A stretch of 64,000 bases of DNA from CAWDMC01 sp963803295 (GTDB lineage Bacteria; Acidobacteriota; Terriglobia; UBA7540). The notes under the pieces are model-generated. The model was not told where the DNA came from. It searched no databases and worked only from the letters and a program-made list of their open reading frames with translations. The DNA lies in NCBI GenBank assembly GCA_963803295.1, contig CAWDMC010000011.1:186001-250000 (forward strand), given 5' to 3'. Positions 27,702 through 36,925 of this stretch are shown piece by piece. The position numbers were made by a program, and so were the translations under genes. Each line of letters starts with the position of its first letter. Position 1 is the stretch's first letter.

Positions 27702-28133
27702 TCAGTGACGCCGCTGCGATTTCCTGTCGCTTTTTGAACCCCTATACTTGAGAGTATTTAGCACCTGGCGGACCTCGCCAAGCTCGACTTGATTGTGTTC
27801 AGGAGATACGTTGTAGGTTACAAAGATTACTACGTCGTCGTGGCACAACCAGTGCTTTAGCCACCACCTGCCGTCCTTGGTAAGAGTCGCGGCAAACCCG
27901 GTGAACTCCCCATGTGTGACGCGAGCTATTTTTGTGCCCAATGCCGATTCGTCTTTCGTGAAGTCCATTAGCTCAGGCTCGGTCACTCGGCCGGTCGATT
28001 TTCTGGCGGCGCTTATCTGCAGTGCTCCAATAGGTATTGCTGCCTGGAACGTAACACAGTCCGAATCTTCATGAGCATTCCAGCCCGCCGGCAGCCGCAA
28101 TGACCACCATCTCGATTCAAAAGTGCTGTTCAT
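27702..28133 (-). CDS. Candidate immunity protein for the RHS toxin
   Basis: A 143-residue protein starting at ATG 28133 after GGGAG, 21 bases behind the stop of the repaired RHS toxin. It has an SRWWSLRLPAGWNAHEDSDC start and GALQIS motif, reminiscent of DUF3805-like small proteins, and several Trp residues (RWWLKHWLCHDD). Immunity genes follow directly after RHS toxin tips, and small single-domain proteins of this size are typical. The call rests on position; I see no diagnostic immunity motif. Confidence 0.5.
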   Translation of the reverse strand: MNSTFESRWWSLRLPAGWNAHEDSDCVTFQAAIPIGALQISAARKSTGRVTEPELMDFTKDESALGTKIARVTHGEFTGFAATLTKDGRWWLKHWLCHDDVVIFVTYNVSPEHNQVELGEVRQVLNTLKYRGSKSDRKSQRRH

Positions 28134-28154
28134 GATCTCCCTAGTCTCCAGTTC

Positions 28155-29763
28155 CTATTGATCGTAATAAACGACTCGACCGTCTTTTCCGGTTGCGCGT
28201 TTGTATTTCTTCATTTGACGTGCCCCCGCCTTCTTGCCGCTCGGAGTACGCGGCTTGAGTTCCACAGGTCGCCCCGATTTGGTGACCGCGTCCGGCTTAG
28301 CTGTCTTACCGGTAGCAGGGTCCGTCAATCGCGGTCAGATTCCCATCCGGGCTTCTGGCTCACCTTCTCCGCAAAGTCCTTGTGTGCCTCTCGACCGGCG
28401 GCCGCTGCGTCCGTTTCCCCACTCGTGGCACTCTTCGCGAGATGAATGAACCCTGACGATGCCTCGGCGGCGCCTTTTGCGGCGACCACCGCTCCGGCAA
28501 CATTCATCACTATGCCCACCGGGGCAAGCGCGCCTGTTGCATCAGCGGCTACTCCCGCAAGGGCAGTCATGCCGCCTTCGAGAACTTCCGCCGTGCCTTC
28601 GATTGTCGCCGCGGCGTCTCCGACAGCCGCTCCGATCTTGCCGGCGGCGGTGGTCTGATCCACCCTCAGTGCGCCCAGGAGATTGTCGCTGCTGTACGCA
28701 TTAATAAGCCCTGCAGCGAAGTCACCGACATCGTCCCAGGACATCAGTCCAGTAGGATCAGTGACCGTGAAGGGATTGTTCTGCACATACGCGTACATAT
28801 TCCAGGTCTGCGGGTCATTTAGTCTTACAACGTTCTTTCCTCCCGGATCGGGCGTCAGCCATCTTCCGCCCCAGTTCGGATACATCCGGTTGAGCGTCGG
28901 ATCAAGGTTTGTGCCGATATCCCGTTGGCGGAATCCCGCATAGTGCTCTTCCTGGTTCGTCCCCGCAATCGCCCCCGTGGTGCCCCAGGGGTAGAACACT
29001 TCTCCTTGAATCGGCGCGCTCGTGCTCGGCCCCGGACCCGTAATCATGCTCACCGAGCCCAAGTTGGTGCCATGCAGGAACGAGGTGCCGTTCGTCTGGT
29101 CGTATTTGGCAAAGATCCGCTCTCCCAACCAGAAGTTGTTATAGGCCACATTCCCCTGGTGGTGTTGATCACAGCATATTCCTTGCCGAAAGCGTCGTTC
29201 ACGTAGACGTAGCTAGTCGTGACACTCTGCATCGTAACCGTAGCTTTGACCCGTTGTCCGGCAGCGTCATAGGCGTAAGTGGCCACAAAGCCGCCGGTGC
29301 CAGTCGCCTGGATCAGCTTGCCTTCGGCGTCCCAGCTGTAGTTGAGTGTACCGTCCGAGGTCACGTTGCCCGCTGCGTTGTAGGTATATCCATTCACGCG
29401 GTTGTTGGTGCTGGGTGCGCCGTAAGTGTGATAGGGGCAGCCGGCGACTCCCTGCGCGGCGCAACTCATATTCCCGAACTGATCGTAACCGAAGGTCATG
29501 GTGGAGTAGCCGAACGTTCCCGACCCGTTGGCAGTGGCTCGCGAGGTCAGCAGTCGATTCACTCCATCGTAAGTGTTGAAGGTCTGGTGCTGGAGTGCGG
29601 GAAAACCCACGCCTGCCGCCCCTTCCTGCAGGTATTCTCCCATCACATTGCCGTTATTGCCGCTGGTGCCGCTCTTCAGATCGCTGCAACTGGTCGGTGA
29701 AGTGGCCGCATAGTAGTAGGAACCATACAGGGCTTCTACAGATTCCGGAGATCGATAGCCCAC
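28155..29763 (-). pseudogene. RHS-repeat polymorphic toxin, 3' fragment with PD-(D/E)XK nuclease tip
   Basis: The 5' part of the gene is gone; what remains starts beside rtcB. YD/RHS repeats are clear (FGYDQFGNMSCAAQ, YTYNAAGNVTSDGTLNYSWD, YAYDAAGQRVK). After a break near 29160 (one G in a G run would restore it) come the conserved RHS core end (HYAGFRQRDIGTNLDPTLNR, WLTPDPGG, NMYAYVQNNPFTVTDPTGL) and a hydrophobic Ala/Gly-rich linker. A second break near 28327 stops the frame just before the toxin tip. In the next frame the tip reads KPDAVTKSGRPVELKP, a textbook PD-x9-ELK nuclease motif, ending GKDGRVVYYDQ. As written the toxin tip is not translated in frame. Confidence 0.8.
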
Positions 29764-29775
29764 ATTTTCCCCTCT

Positions 29776-29805
29776 GCCCCAGTCTTGCCCCGCCAGGACT
29801 GGGGC
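29776..29805. other. Stem-loop between rtcB and the RHS fragment
   Basis: GCCCCAGTC pairs with GACTGGGGC around an 12-base loop, directly after the rtcB stop. There is no T run, so it is a weak terminator at best; it may mark the junction where the RHS gene was truncated. Confidence 0.45.
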
Positions 29806-31254
29806 CTATCCCTTGATAACCCCGATCGGTTTCAGGCGAGCTACTTTCGTCGCCAAGCCGGCGTTGTGGACTACCTCAATCACCGCGTCCACGTCCTTAT
29901 AGGCCTCGGGGATCTCCTCGCTGATTCCGTCGCGCGTCTCGGAGCGCACCATGATCCCCATCTCTTCCAGACGCTCACGCGCGTTCGCGGCATGGGCGGA
30001 TTTCTTGGCCGCCGTGCGGCTCATCACCCGGCCGGCGCCGTGGCAGGTGGTCCCAAAGGTCTCCTGCATGGAGCCTTCCGCGCCCACCAGCACATAAGAG
30101 GCCGTACCCATGGAGCCAGGAATCAGCACCGGCTGGCCGTAGGGTCTGTAATCGTCCGGAATCTCGTATCTGCCGGCGGGGAACGCCCGCGTTGCCCCCT
30201 TGCGGTGCACCATCACCTTGACTTCGCGGCCATCGACGCGGTGACGTTCCAGCTTGGCGATGTTGTGGCAAACGTCGTAAACCAGGCGCAACTCTTCCCG
30301 CTCGCCGAAAACTCGTTTGAAGGCCTGGCGGGTGAAATGGGTAATGCCCTGCCGATTGGCCCAGGCGAAATTGGCCGAGGCCCGCATCGCGCCGAGATAC
30401 GCCTGTCCCTCCTTGGAATGCACGGGAACGCAAGCCAATTGGCGATCGGGCAAATCGATACCGTAGCGGCGCATGCTCTCGTCCATGTCGCGCAGGAAGT
30501 CGGTGCAAACCTGGTGTCCGAGCCCGCGCGATCCGGAGTGCGCCAGTATGACCACCTCATTCTCGTAGAGGCCGAGCGCCTGAGCGGTGCGAGCATCGAA
30601 GATCCGCTCAACATACTGAACTTCGAGGAAGTGATTGCCGCTGCCCAAAGTGCCGATCTGCGGCAAGCCCCGCTTTTTGGCGCGATCGCTCACCGCACCG
30701 GGATCGGCGCCGTCAATCGTGCCGCTCTCTTCACAGTAAGTGAGGTCGCTCGGATCTCCGTAGCCGTTGGCGATCATCCAGGCGGCGCCGTCGGAAAGCA
30801 CATGGTCGAGATCTCGACTCGAAAGGCGGATGTTACCGCCGCGACCCGCGCCCGACGGCACATCCCTGAAAAGCTGGTTGACCAGCTCTCGGATCTTTGG
30901 ACGGACTTCATCGAGTGCCAGGGTGCTGGCCAGCAGCCGTACACCGCAGTTGATGTCGAAACCCACGCCGCCCGGCGAGATCACGCCACCCTCGTCTGGG
31001 ATGGTTGCCGCTACGCCGCCGATGGGGAACCCGTAGCCCTGGTGAATGTCCGGCATGGCTAGCGAGCGCCCGGTGATGCCCGGCAGCATGGCCACGTTCG
31101 CCGCCTGCTCGAGCGACTGATCCTTCAACAAATCCTGAAGCAGTCGCTCGTCAGTGTAGACCAGCGCGTCAGTGAGCATGCCGGGCCGCGTGTCGCGCGG
31201 CAACAGCCAGCGATAGTCGCCGATTTTGTGTAGCTGGTCGATTCCAATAGTCAT
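29806..31254 (-). CDS. rtcB: RNA-splicing ligase RtcB
   Basis: A 482-residue RtcB of standard length. It joins RNA 2',3'-cyclic phosphate (or 3'-phosphate) ends to 5'-OH ends with GTP and Mn2+. Key motifs are present: GGVGFDINCGVRLL (Mn-binding Cys), LGSGNHFLEV, ILAHSGSRGLGHQV, and the guanylylated His region TCHGAGRVMSR. It is the last gene of a three-gene minus-strand cluster with an MBL-fold gene and archease, its activating partner. The ATG is at 31254; an RHS remnant follows downstream. Confidence 0.95.
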   Translation of the reverse strand: MTIGIDQLHKIGDYRWLLPRDTRPGMLTDALVYTDERLLQDLLKDQSLEQAANVAMLPGITGRSLAMPDIHQGYGFPIGGVAATIPDEGGVISPGGVGFDINCGVRLLASTLALDEVRPKIRELVNQLFRDVPSGAGRGGNIRLSSRDLDHVLSDGAAWMIANGYGDPSDLTYCEESGTIDGADPGAVSDRAKKRGLPQIGTLGSGNHFLEVQYVERIFDARTAQALGLYENEVVILAHSGSRGLGHQVCTDFLRDMDESMRRYGIDLPDRQLACVPVHSKEGQAYLGAMRASANFAWANRQGITHFTRQAFKRVFGEREELRLVYDVCHNIAKLERHRVDGREVKVMVHRKGATRAFPAGRYEIPDDYRPYGQPVLIPGSMGTASYVLVGAEGSMQETFGTTCHGAGRVMSRTAAKKSAHAANARERLEEMGIMVRSETRDGISEEIPEAYKDVDAVIEVVHNAGLATKVARLKPIGVIKG

Positions 31255-31370
31255 TGGGGTTTACGGGCAGATCAGATTTCCAGCTTCGCAAGGCTGCAAC
31301 TTCGCGTCGCCATCGAGGCGCCCCTATCAGGCATCGTGGATCGCGGAAGGATTGGGCGCCACCGATGAAA

Positions 31371-32579
31371 TCACCTGCCCGGCTGGCCGGACGTGGACGA
31401 TTCTGCGGGAGGCTTCGATGGAGCCAGCTGTTCGTAGACAGCTTCAAGAACCGGGGTCGCGCGCTCGGGGGCGCGAAAGCGATAGGCACGAATGGCTGGC
31501 AGCATCTTATCGCGGATCTGTTCCCAGGACTTGCCTTCCTTGATCCGGGTCTCGGTCTCGCTCACCAACCACTCCAGGAAATGGCGAAACTGTGCGAGCT
31601 CCTTTTTCCCCGCAGGCTGGCCGTGCCCTGGCACGTAGTAATCCACATCCCAGGCCTCGACACCTTTCAGGACTTCGATCCAGGCTCGAGCATCGCGCGA
31701 CTCAAATTCTGACTTCAGCCGCGGATAGAAGCCGTTCTCAAAGAGGTCGCCCAGAAACAGCACCCTCGATTGCGGCAGGTATACCGCCGCATCGCCGGAG
31801 GCTCGCCCGGCGCGGAGGCTGATAAGGCGGACTTCCTGTGAAGCCTGAATCGAGTCCGCCGGCAGGGCGGGAACGGAAGCCGTCTGCGAGTTTCCTAGAC
31901 CCGGTGGCTCCGGCGCCCGGCCGCTTGCGCCCGGCCCAGTTCCGGATTTGAGGCTATTGACGGGCGGATTCGGCAGTCCCTCTGCCGGCGTGCCTGTGTT
32001 TACGGCGCCGGAGGTCAGTTCGATCGTCATCTCTCCCGCAAAGGTTTCCCGGGCGGGAGTAGGGTGGATTCCCCTCATCCTGCCACGCAGCTGCCAGTCG
32101 CTGGCAATAAAACCAGGAAGATCCTGCTTATAGCGTTCGAGCGCCGCCTGGGCAAGCGGCGTCGAGAGAATGAGCGCCTGCCGGTCGGCGAAGACTTCAT
32201 TGCCAAGCGCCTCGTCGCCTTCGGGACCCGTATTAATAACGTATTTCACGGGCACTTCGCCCCGCTCCTGGATCTCGTAGGCAAGGTCGCGCGCATGGAA
32301 GGGGCTGTTGGTGGTGTTGATCACCAGCGCGGCGTTTGGTGAGAGGACGAATCCAGCGTTGCCGGCGCGGGCGAAATCCACATTGCCTTCCAGATCGATG
32401 ACGTCTTCAGGGATCCAGACGAATACGTGCGGCTTAATCTCGACAACCTGGTAGACTCCTCGGGACGCGCAGAAAGCGGAGGGCAAAAGCCAGAGAATGG
32501 CGAGAAGAGTCCCTTCGGCTATGCTCACGACCCGAAAGGATTTGGGATACTGCCGCCAGATTGAAATCGGTTGTTCCAT
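31371..32579 (-). CDS. Secreted MBL-fold protein lacking metal ligands
   Basis: A 402-residue protein with a signal peptide (TLLAILWLLPSAFCA) and a metallo-beta-lactamase fold. The fold is recognised from HVFVWIPEDVIDLEGNVDF, the NTT...NSP loop, VLFLGDLFENGF and YYVPGHGQPAG. The metal motif normally HxHxDH reads TGPEGDE here (about residues 117-123), and the usual His before the GD strand is Ser (GRASGDAAVYLP). Only the GDLF Asp and PGHG His remain, so hydrolase activity is doubtful. A Pro/Ser/Thr-rich insert (about 205-245) interrupts the domain. ATG 32579 is chosen because it fits the signal peptide. It lies between archease and rtcB, 69 and 116 bases away. Confidence 0.75.
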   Translation of the reverse strand: MEQPISIWRQYPKSFRVVSIAEGTLLAILWLLPSAFCASRGVYQVVEIKPHVFVWIPEDVIDLEGNVDFARAGNAGFVLSPNAALVINTTNSPFHARDLAYEIQERGEVPVKYVINTGPEGDEALGNEVFADRQALILSTPLAQAALERYKQDLPGFIASDWQLRGRMRGIHPTPARETFAGEMTIELTSGAVNTGTPAEGLPNPPVNSLKSGTGPGASGRAPEPPGLGNSQTASVPALPADSIQASQEVRLISLRAGRASGDAAVYLPQSRVLFLGDLFENGFYPRLKSEFESRDARAWIEVLKGVEAWDVDYYVPGHGQPAGKKELAQFRHFLEWLVSETETRIKEGKSWEQIRDKMLPAIRAYRFRAPERATPVLEAVYEQLAPSKPPAESSTSGQPGR

Positions 32580-32648
32580 GTTAATCCCGCTGCACGCCAA
32601 AAATGGGCACGCTCGGCCGCTCGCTGTCTGTTTGTTGGAGTATGCGCA

Positions 32649-33065
32649 TCAGATGTCCACATAGACCTGCGCCCGCCACCCCCCGGCGGTTTGTTCGAGC
32701 GAAAGCTGGTGATAAGTAATGGCCTTCACCAGCATTTTTGTTCGATGCCTGCCCGGGTCAAATCTTTCACCAAGGGCCCGCACCCGCAACCGCATGGAAT
32801 CGAAACTCAAAAACTGGAAATCACGGAGCAACCAGTTCTCCGCATCGAATTGATACAAAATCTCGCTGAGCCAGTCGACCAGCAGACTCGCAAGGTCGTG
32901 TCCTACTACCTCGAGGGTGATGGCCTCGCGAGGCTCGATCGTTTCCAAATCGACGATCAGCGCCGTAAGCGCCTTGGCAGTATTCGAGAAAGTCTCTTCC
33001 AGGCTCAGACCGCAAGCTTCGAATCCGACGTCCGCGGTGTGCTCAAGAACCCGAAAAGGATCCAA
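32649..33065 (-). CDS. Archease (RtcB-activating protein)
   Basis: A 138-residue archease with the family's HTADVGFEACGLSLEETFSN start and the C-terminal metal site region (LVKAITYHQLSLEQTAGGW). Archease helps RtcB guanylylation and turnover. Presence on the same strand upstream of rtcB, with one gene between, supports a joint RNA repair role. The ATG at 33065 begins directly at the conserved FRVLEHTAD segment. Confidence 0.9.
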   Translation of the reverse strand: MDPFRVLEHTADVGFEACGLSLEETFSNTAKALTALIVDLETIEPREAITLEVVGHDLASLLVDWLSEILYQFDAENWLLRDFQFLSFDSMRLRVRALGERFDPGRHRTKMLVKAITYHQLSLEQTAGGWRAQVYVDI

Positions 33066-33222
33066 TCGGTTGCGGCCCCTATCCCACTCTTATATCATAC
33101 CGCCCGATTTCAGGCCATGCTAGTCGGTCAGACAGGTTTGCGCGCTTCTGCGATTGAAGGTGGGGAGCTAAATCCCGGCTTCGGGCGACAAAGCTTTCAA
33201 CGGAAGATGAGGGAGTGGCCAC

Positions 33223-33978
33223 ATGCGGGTAATCATGCGGGTAATATTGATTTGGATTGCTTTGATAACTCTTGCCGGGCTGTTATCTGCGCAGCAGTCT
33301 ATTCCAGATGTTGATCCCTCCCTGTGGGATGAATTGCTCAAACAATTTGTCAATGAGAAGCATCGGGTAGATTACGCCCGCCTCAAGAAAGACGGGGCGC
33401 TGCGGCTGAACGAATATATTGCCCGTCTGGGCCAGGCGGGAATTCGGACCCTGCAACTCAATGAGAAAAAGGCAGTTCTGCTTAACGCCTACAATGCTTT
33501 CACAGTCCAGTGGGTCGTGAAGAACTATCCGATCGCGAGCATTTGGGGAACCGATTCTCCGTTCACGGAGGCGCGCCAGCGGCTGGGCGGAGAGATGGTG
33601 TCACTGGATACGATTGAGACTCAGTTACGCGCGTCGGGGGACCTGCGGATACATGGGGCACTGGTGTGCGCGGCGCGAAGTTGCCCGCCACTCCGGCGGG
33701 AAGCGTACGTGGCCGACCGCTTGGACGAGCAACTCGACGACAACGTTCGCGAGTGGCTAGACGATCCTGCTCTCAATCAGTTCTACCCGTCGCCAGGGAA
33801 GGGCGAGATCAGTCCCATTTTTAAGTGGTATCGCAAGGATTTCGACGCCTATCCCGGTGGACTTGAAGGATTTTTGCGGAAGTACGCACCGCGACGGGAA
33901 CCTTGGCAACAGGAGACTCGAGGTCAGCTTCAACGATTACAATTGGGGTCTAAACGCTCAGTCAGATGTCGGAAGTAA
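33223..33978 (+). CDS. DUF547 secreted protein, C-terminus frameshifted
   Basis: Signal peptide (MRVILIWIALITLAGLLSAQ) then a DUF547 domain: VNEKHRVDYARLKKD, KAVLLNAYNAFTVQWV, IHGALVCAARSCPPLRREAY, DDPALNQFYPSPGKGEISPI, FKWYRKDF. The domain is of unknown function. The last 20 residues in this frame (REPWQQETRGQLQRL) do not fit the family. The next frame encodes LEVSFNDYNWGLNAQ, the expected terminal strand, and runs to a stop at 34045, so a one-base indel near 33895 is likely. ATG 33223 has GGGAG upstream. Confidence 0.8.
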   Translation: MRVIMRVILIWIALITLAGLLSAQQSIPDVDPSLWDELLKQFVNEKHRVDYARLKKDGALRLNEYIARLGQAGIRTLQLNEKKAVLLNAYNAFTVQWVVKNYPIASIWGTDSPFTEARQRLGGEMVSLDTIETQLRASGDLRIHGALVCAARSCPPLRREAYVADRLDEQLDDNVREWLDDPALNQFYPSPGKGEISPIFKWYRKDFDAYPGGLEGFLRKYAPRREPWQQETRGQLQRLQLGSKRSVRCRK

Positions 33979-34045
33979 TTACACTCGTCTGCAGTTGGCG
34001 ATCGACCAGATTCGAAACTGGTTTCGCCGTTTCGGCGGTTCTTAG

Positions 34046-34346
34046 TGAGGTGCCGGCTTCCGTCTGGCACTTCCGCAGACAGAAGTTCCGGTTTGGGTAG
34101 GATCTGACACTCTGCGAAATGCCTCTCTGTGTCGCCTGTCGTTACCCTGATTCCGGTAAATTTCCGAGCCAGCATGCCTCCTAACCCCTCTGGGGGACCT
34201 AACTCATTAAACATGTATAGGTTAACTAGGATAGAAGGCGGTCTTGCGGCTTGTGATCGTGCCATTCTGCCTTTAGCCGTCTTGTCGGGCGCGGGTTCTA
34301 TATATATTATATACGTCGAAGATGTAGTAATATTGTAAAGGTTATA
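34046..34346. other. Intergenic region before the hybrid kinase
   Basis: No gene. The last 60 bases are unusually AT-rich (TATATATATTATATACG near 34300), a likely promoter region for the kinase gene. Confidence 0.4.
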
Positions 34347-36665
34347 ATGGCCAAGGTCGGCCACCAGATTGAGGCCTCAAAGAAAGAGTTTGAGAGTGGA
34401 AAGTTGCAGGACTGCATGCGCATCTTACATCTTGAAGATAGTGCCGACGATGCTGAACTTATTGCTAATCGGCTCAAGGACGAAGGCATTTCCTGCCAGG
34501 TGACCCGCGTTGACAGCCGTGACGCGTTCCTCGCCGCGGCGATGCGGGGCGATTGGGATGTAATTCTCGCCGACTATACGCTTCCCTCTTTCGATGGCAT
34601 CTCGGCCCTTCAGATTGCCCGCGAAAAGTGCCCGCAGGTGCCTTTTATCTTCGTCAGCGGTGCGCTGGGTGAGGAAGTGGCGATCACCACTCTGAAGTCA
34701 GGGGCGACCGATTACATCCTGAAGGACCGACTGGCCCGCTTGCCGCTCGCGGTGACCCGGGCTGTGGAGGAGCGGGCGGCTGCGGAAGAGCGGAAACGGT
34801 CTCAAGCCCTCCTTGACTTGCGGACAAAGGCCCTGGAGAGTGCCGCCAACGGCATCGTGATCACCGACCGGGAAGGAACAATCATCTGGGCCAATGCGGC
34901 TTGCGAGGCGCTCGCCGGCTACAGGCCAGGCGAACTCCTGGGACAGAATCCGCGCATTTTGAAGTCTGGTCGGCAGGACCCTAAGTTCTACGAGAACCTG
35001 TGGGTGACCATCCTCGGGGGACAGGTCTGGCACGGTGAGATCGTCAACCGGCACAAGAACGGCACCCTCTACACCGAAGAGATGACGATTACGCCGGTTC
35101 GGGATGCGCAGGGCAGCATCACCAGCTTTGTTGCCATCAAGCAGGATGTGACGGAACGGCGGGAGCTCGAAGAGCGGCTTCGGCAGGCCCAGAAGATGGA
35201 AGCCATCGGCCGCCTGGCAGGCGGAATGGCGCACGATTTTAACAATCTGCTCACTGTTATTACCGGCTATAGCGATATGCTGCTGGAGGATCCGGGCGCC
35301 TCGCCAACTCAATGCGCACAGGAAATCCGGAACGCGGGAGAACGAGCCGCCGCGCTCACCAGGCAGTTGCTCACCTTTAGCCGAAGGCAGGTGCTTCAGC
35401 CGCGAGTACTGAACCTTAACGAGACGGTCGGTAATATGGAGGGGCTGTTGCGACGACTGCTGGGTGAGAACCTGGATTTGGTTCTGGTTCCAGGCGAGGC
35501 CCTAGGCTCGGTCAAGGCCGATCCGACCCAAATCGAGCAGATCATCATGAATCTCGCGGTGAATGCACGGGACGCCATGCCGCGAGGCGGCAGGTTGGTC
35601 ATCGAGACCGCGAATGTCAGCTTGGATGAGGCCTCCTGCAACAACGACACCGGAGTATCTCCCGGCTCCTACGTGAGGCTGCGTGTCAGCGATAACGGGC
35701 AGGGCATGAATGAGCAGATTCGGGCCCGCCTGTTTGAGCCCTTCTTTACGACCAAGGACAAAGGCAAAGGCACCGGCCTGGGCCTTGCGACCGTTTACGG
35801 CATCGTTAAGCAGAGCGGCGGAGCCATCTCGGTAGAGAGTGAGCCTAACAAGGGCTCGGTCTTCACCATCCACTTCCCGCTGGTGGCGGAGAAGTCCGAT
35901 GCCATTCAGACGGGCCCGAGCCCCCAACGCGGCAGCAAAGGCTCAGGAGTCGTGCTTCTGGTCGAAGACGAGCAGGCGGTTCGTGCCCTGGCGAGGTCGA
36001 TTCTGGAGTCGGGCGGATATACTGTGCTCGAGTGCGGCGATCCGAACGAAGCCTTGCGTCTATTCGGGAAGTGCCCCCCCGCTCCCATCGATCTGATCGA
36101 TCTGTTGCTGACCGACGTGGTGATGCCCCAGATGAGCGGCATCACCCTGGCGGAGCGCTTGCTGCCCTTGCACAGAGAGATGAAGGTGATGTACATGTCG
36201 GGCTACTCGGATGAACTGCTGCAGCAGCAAGGTGTTCGCTCATCGTCGGCCTTTATCCCCAAGCCCTTCACGCCCGCTGGGCTGCTCAATAAAGTCCGAG
36301 AGGTGCTAAAGGGCCCGGTCATCCCGCAAAGGAGACAATACGGGCGAGTGGATTGCCTTGGCCTTGAGGCAAGCTGTGAGTGGAGCGCTCATCATTCGCG
36401 GGCGCGGGGCGTTAACCTTAGCGAAGGAGGAATACTACTGCAAAACGCGCACGAACCTATACCGCTCCATCAAAGCATCGTACTTGCGCTCAAGCCTCCG
36501 AACGGTGAGCAAGCCCGCTCCCTGCGAGGCCAGGTTGTGCGCAATTCGCCGGCGGGCCAATTTGCCGTGAAATTTGAGGATCTCTCCATTACCGAGCGAG
36601 CAGCTCTGCGCCAGATAATCGCCAACCAGAGTGGATCTGACCCAGCCTCCATTCCTTACGTCTGA
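34347..36665 (+). CDS. Hybrid histidine kinase REC-PAS-HisKA-HATPase-REC-PilZ
   Basis: A 772-residue soluble sensor. Domain order: receiver 1 (about 24-140, phospho-Asp76 in LADYTLP), PAS (about 160-275), HisKA with His296 (GGMAHDFNN), HATPase_c (about 395-512; SDNGQGM and GKGTGLGL), receiver 2 (about 535-655, Asp590 in LLTDVVMP) and PilZ (about 662-755). The PilZ motif is complete: RRQYGR gives RxxxR and NLSEGG gives NxSxxG, so c-di-GMP binding is expected. No transmembrane helix is seen. The start ATG 34347 has AAAGG upstream; ATG 34416 is an alternative. A kinase ending in PilZ would let c-di-GMP feed into phosphotransfer. Confidence 0.9.
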   Translation: MAKVGHQIEASKKEFESGKLQDCMRILHLEDSADDAELIANRLKDEGISCQVTRVDSRDAFLAAAMRGDWDVILADYTLPSFDGISALQIAREKCPQVPFIFVSGALGEEVAITTLKSGATDYILKDRLARLPLAVTRAVEERAAAEERKRSQALLDLRTKALESAANGIVITDREGTIIWANAACEALAGYRPGELLGQNPRILKSGRQDPKFYENLWVTILGGQVWHGEIVNRHKNGTLYTEEMTITPVRDAQGSITSFVAIKQDVTERRELEERLRQAQKMEAIGRLAGGMAHDFNNLLTVITGYSDMLLEDPGASPTQCAQEIRNAGERAAALTRQLLTFSRRQVLQPRVLNLNETVGNMEGLLRRLLGENLDLVLVPGEALGSVKADPTQIEQIIMNLAVNARDAMPRGGRLVIETANVSLDEASCNNDTGVSPGSYVRLRVSDNGQGMNEQIRARLFEPFFTTKDKGKGTGLGLATVYGIVKQSGGAISVESEPNKGSVFTIHFPLVAEKSDAIQTGPSPQRGSKGSGVVLLVEDEQAVRALARSILESGGYTVLECGDPNEALRLFGKCPPAPIDLIDLLLTDVVMPQMSGITLAERLLPLHREMKVMYMSGYSDELLQQQGVRSSSAFIPKPFTPAGLLNKVREVLKGPVIPQRRQYGRVDCLGLEASCEWSAHHSRARGVNLSEGGILLQNAHEPIPLHQSIVLALKPPNGEQARSLRGQVVRNSPAGQFAVKFEDLSITERAALRQIIANQSGSDPASIPYV

Positions 36666-36742
36666 ATGAACACGCGGGCAAGGCAGCCAGCTGTGGTCTC
36701 GGGTCCTTCTTTTGGGTAGCAATCTTCGGGTTCGGGGCGGTC

Positions 36743-36925
36743 CTATAGCACCATGCCGGTGAACAGGGAGAACCAGAAGGCCGTTGAAAGAGATGGTGCC
36801 ACGACGCTTGAAGTGCTCGGCAGAGGTGGCGGCAGTTTGATGGGCCTTTTGTTACGTGGCCCAGCAGTCGCAGTTGCGGAGGCCAGCAGCAGAACTACTA
36901 ATGCCGAATAAAGTGACTTTTTCAT
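36743..36925 (-). CDS. Small exported hypothetical protein
   Basis: Sixty residues: signal peptide MKKSLYSALVVLLLASATAT ending at AGP, then a basic Pro-rich segment (RNKRPIKLPPPLPS) and a hydrophobic C-terminus (LSTAFWFSLFTGMVL). AGGAG lies ten bases before the ATG. No family recognised. Confidence 0.5.
   Translation of the reverse strand: MKKSLYSALVVLLLASATATAGPRNKRPIKLPPPLPSTSSVVAPSLSTAFWFSLFTGMVL

Noticed and set aside
29785..31062. A 425-codon plus-strand frame antisense to rtcB
   Set aside because: It lies opposite a fully conserved RtcB and shows the low-complexity, Arg/His/Ala-rich composition of a GC-rich antisense frame; no family is recognisable.
31371..32579. A functional beta-lactamase or MBL hydrolase
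   Set aside because: The metal-binding His residues are replaced, so antibiotic hydrolysis is not supported.
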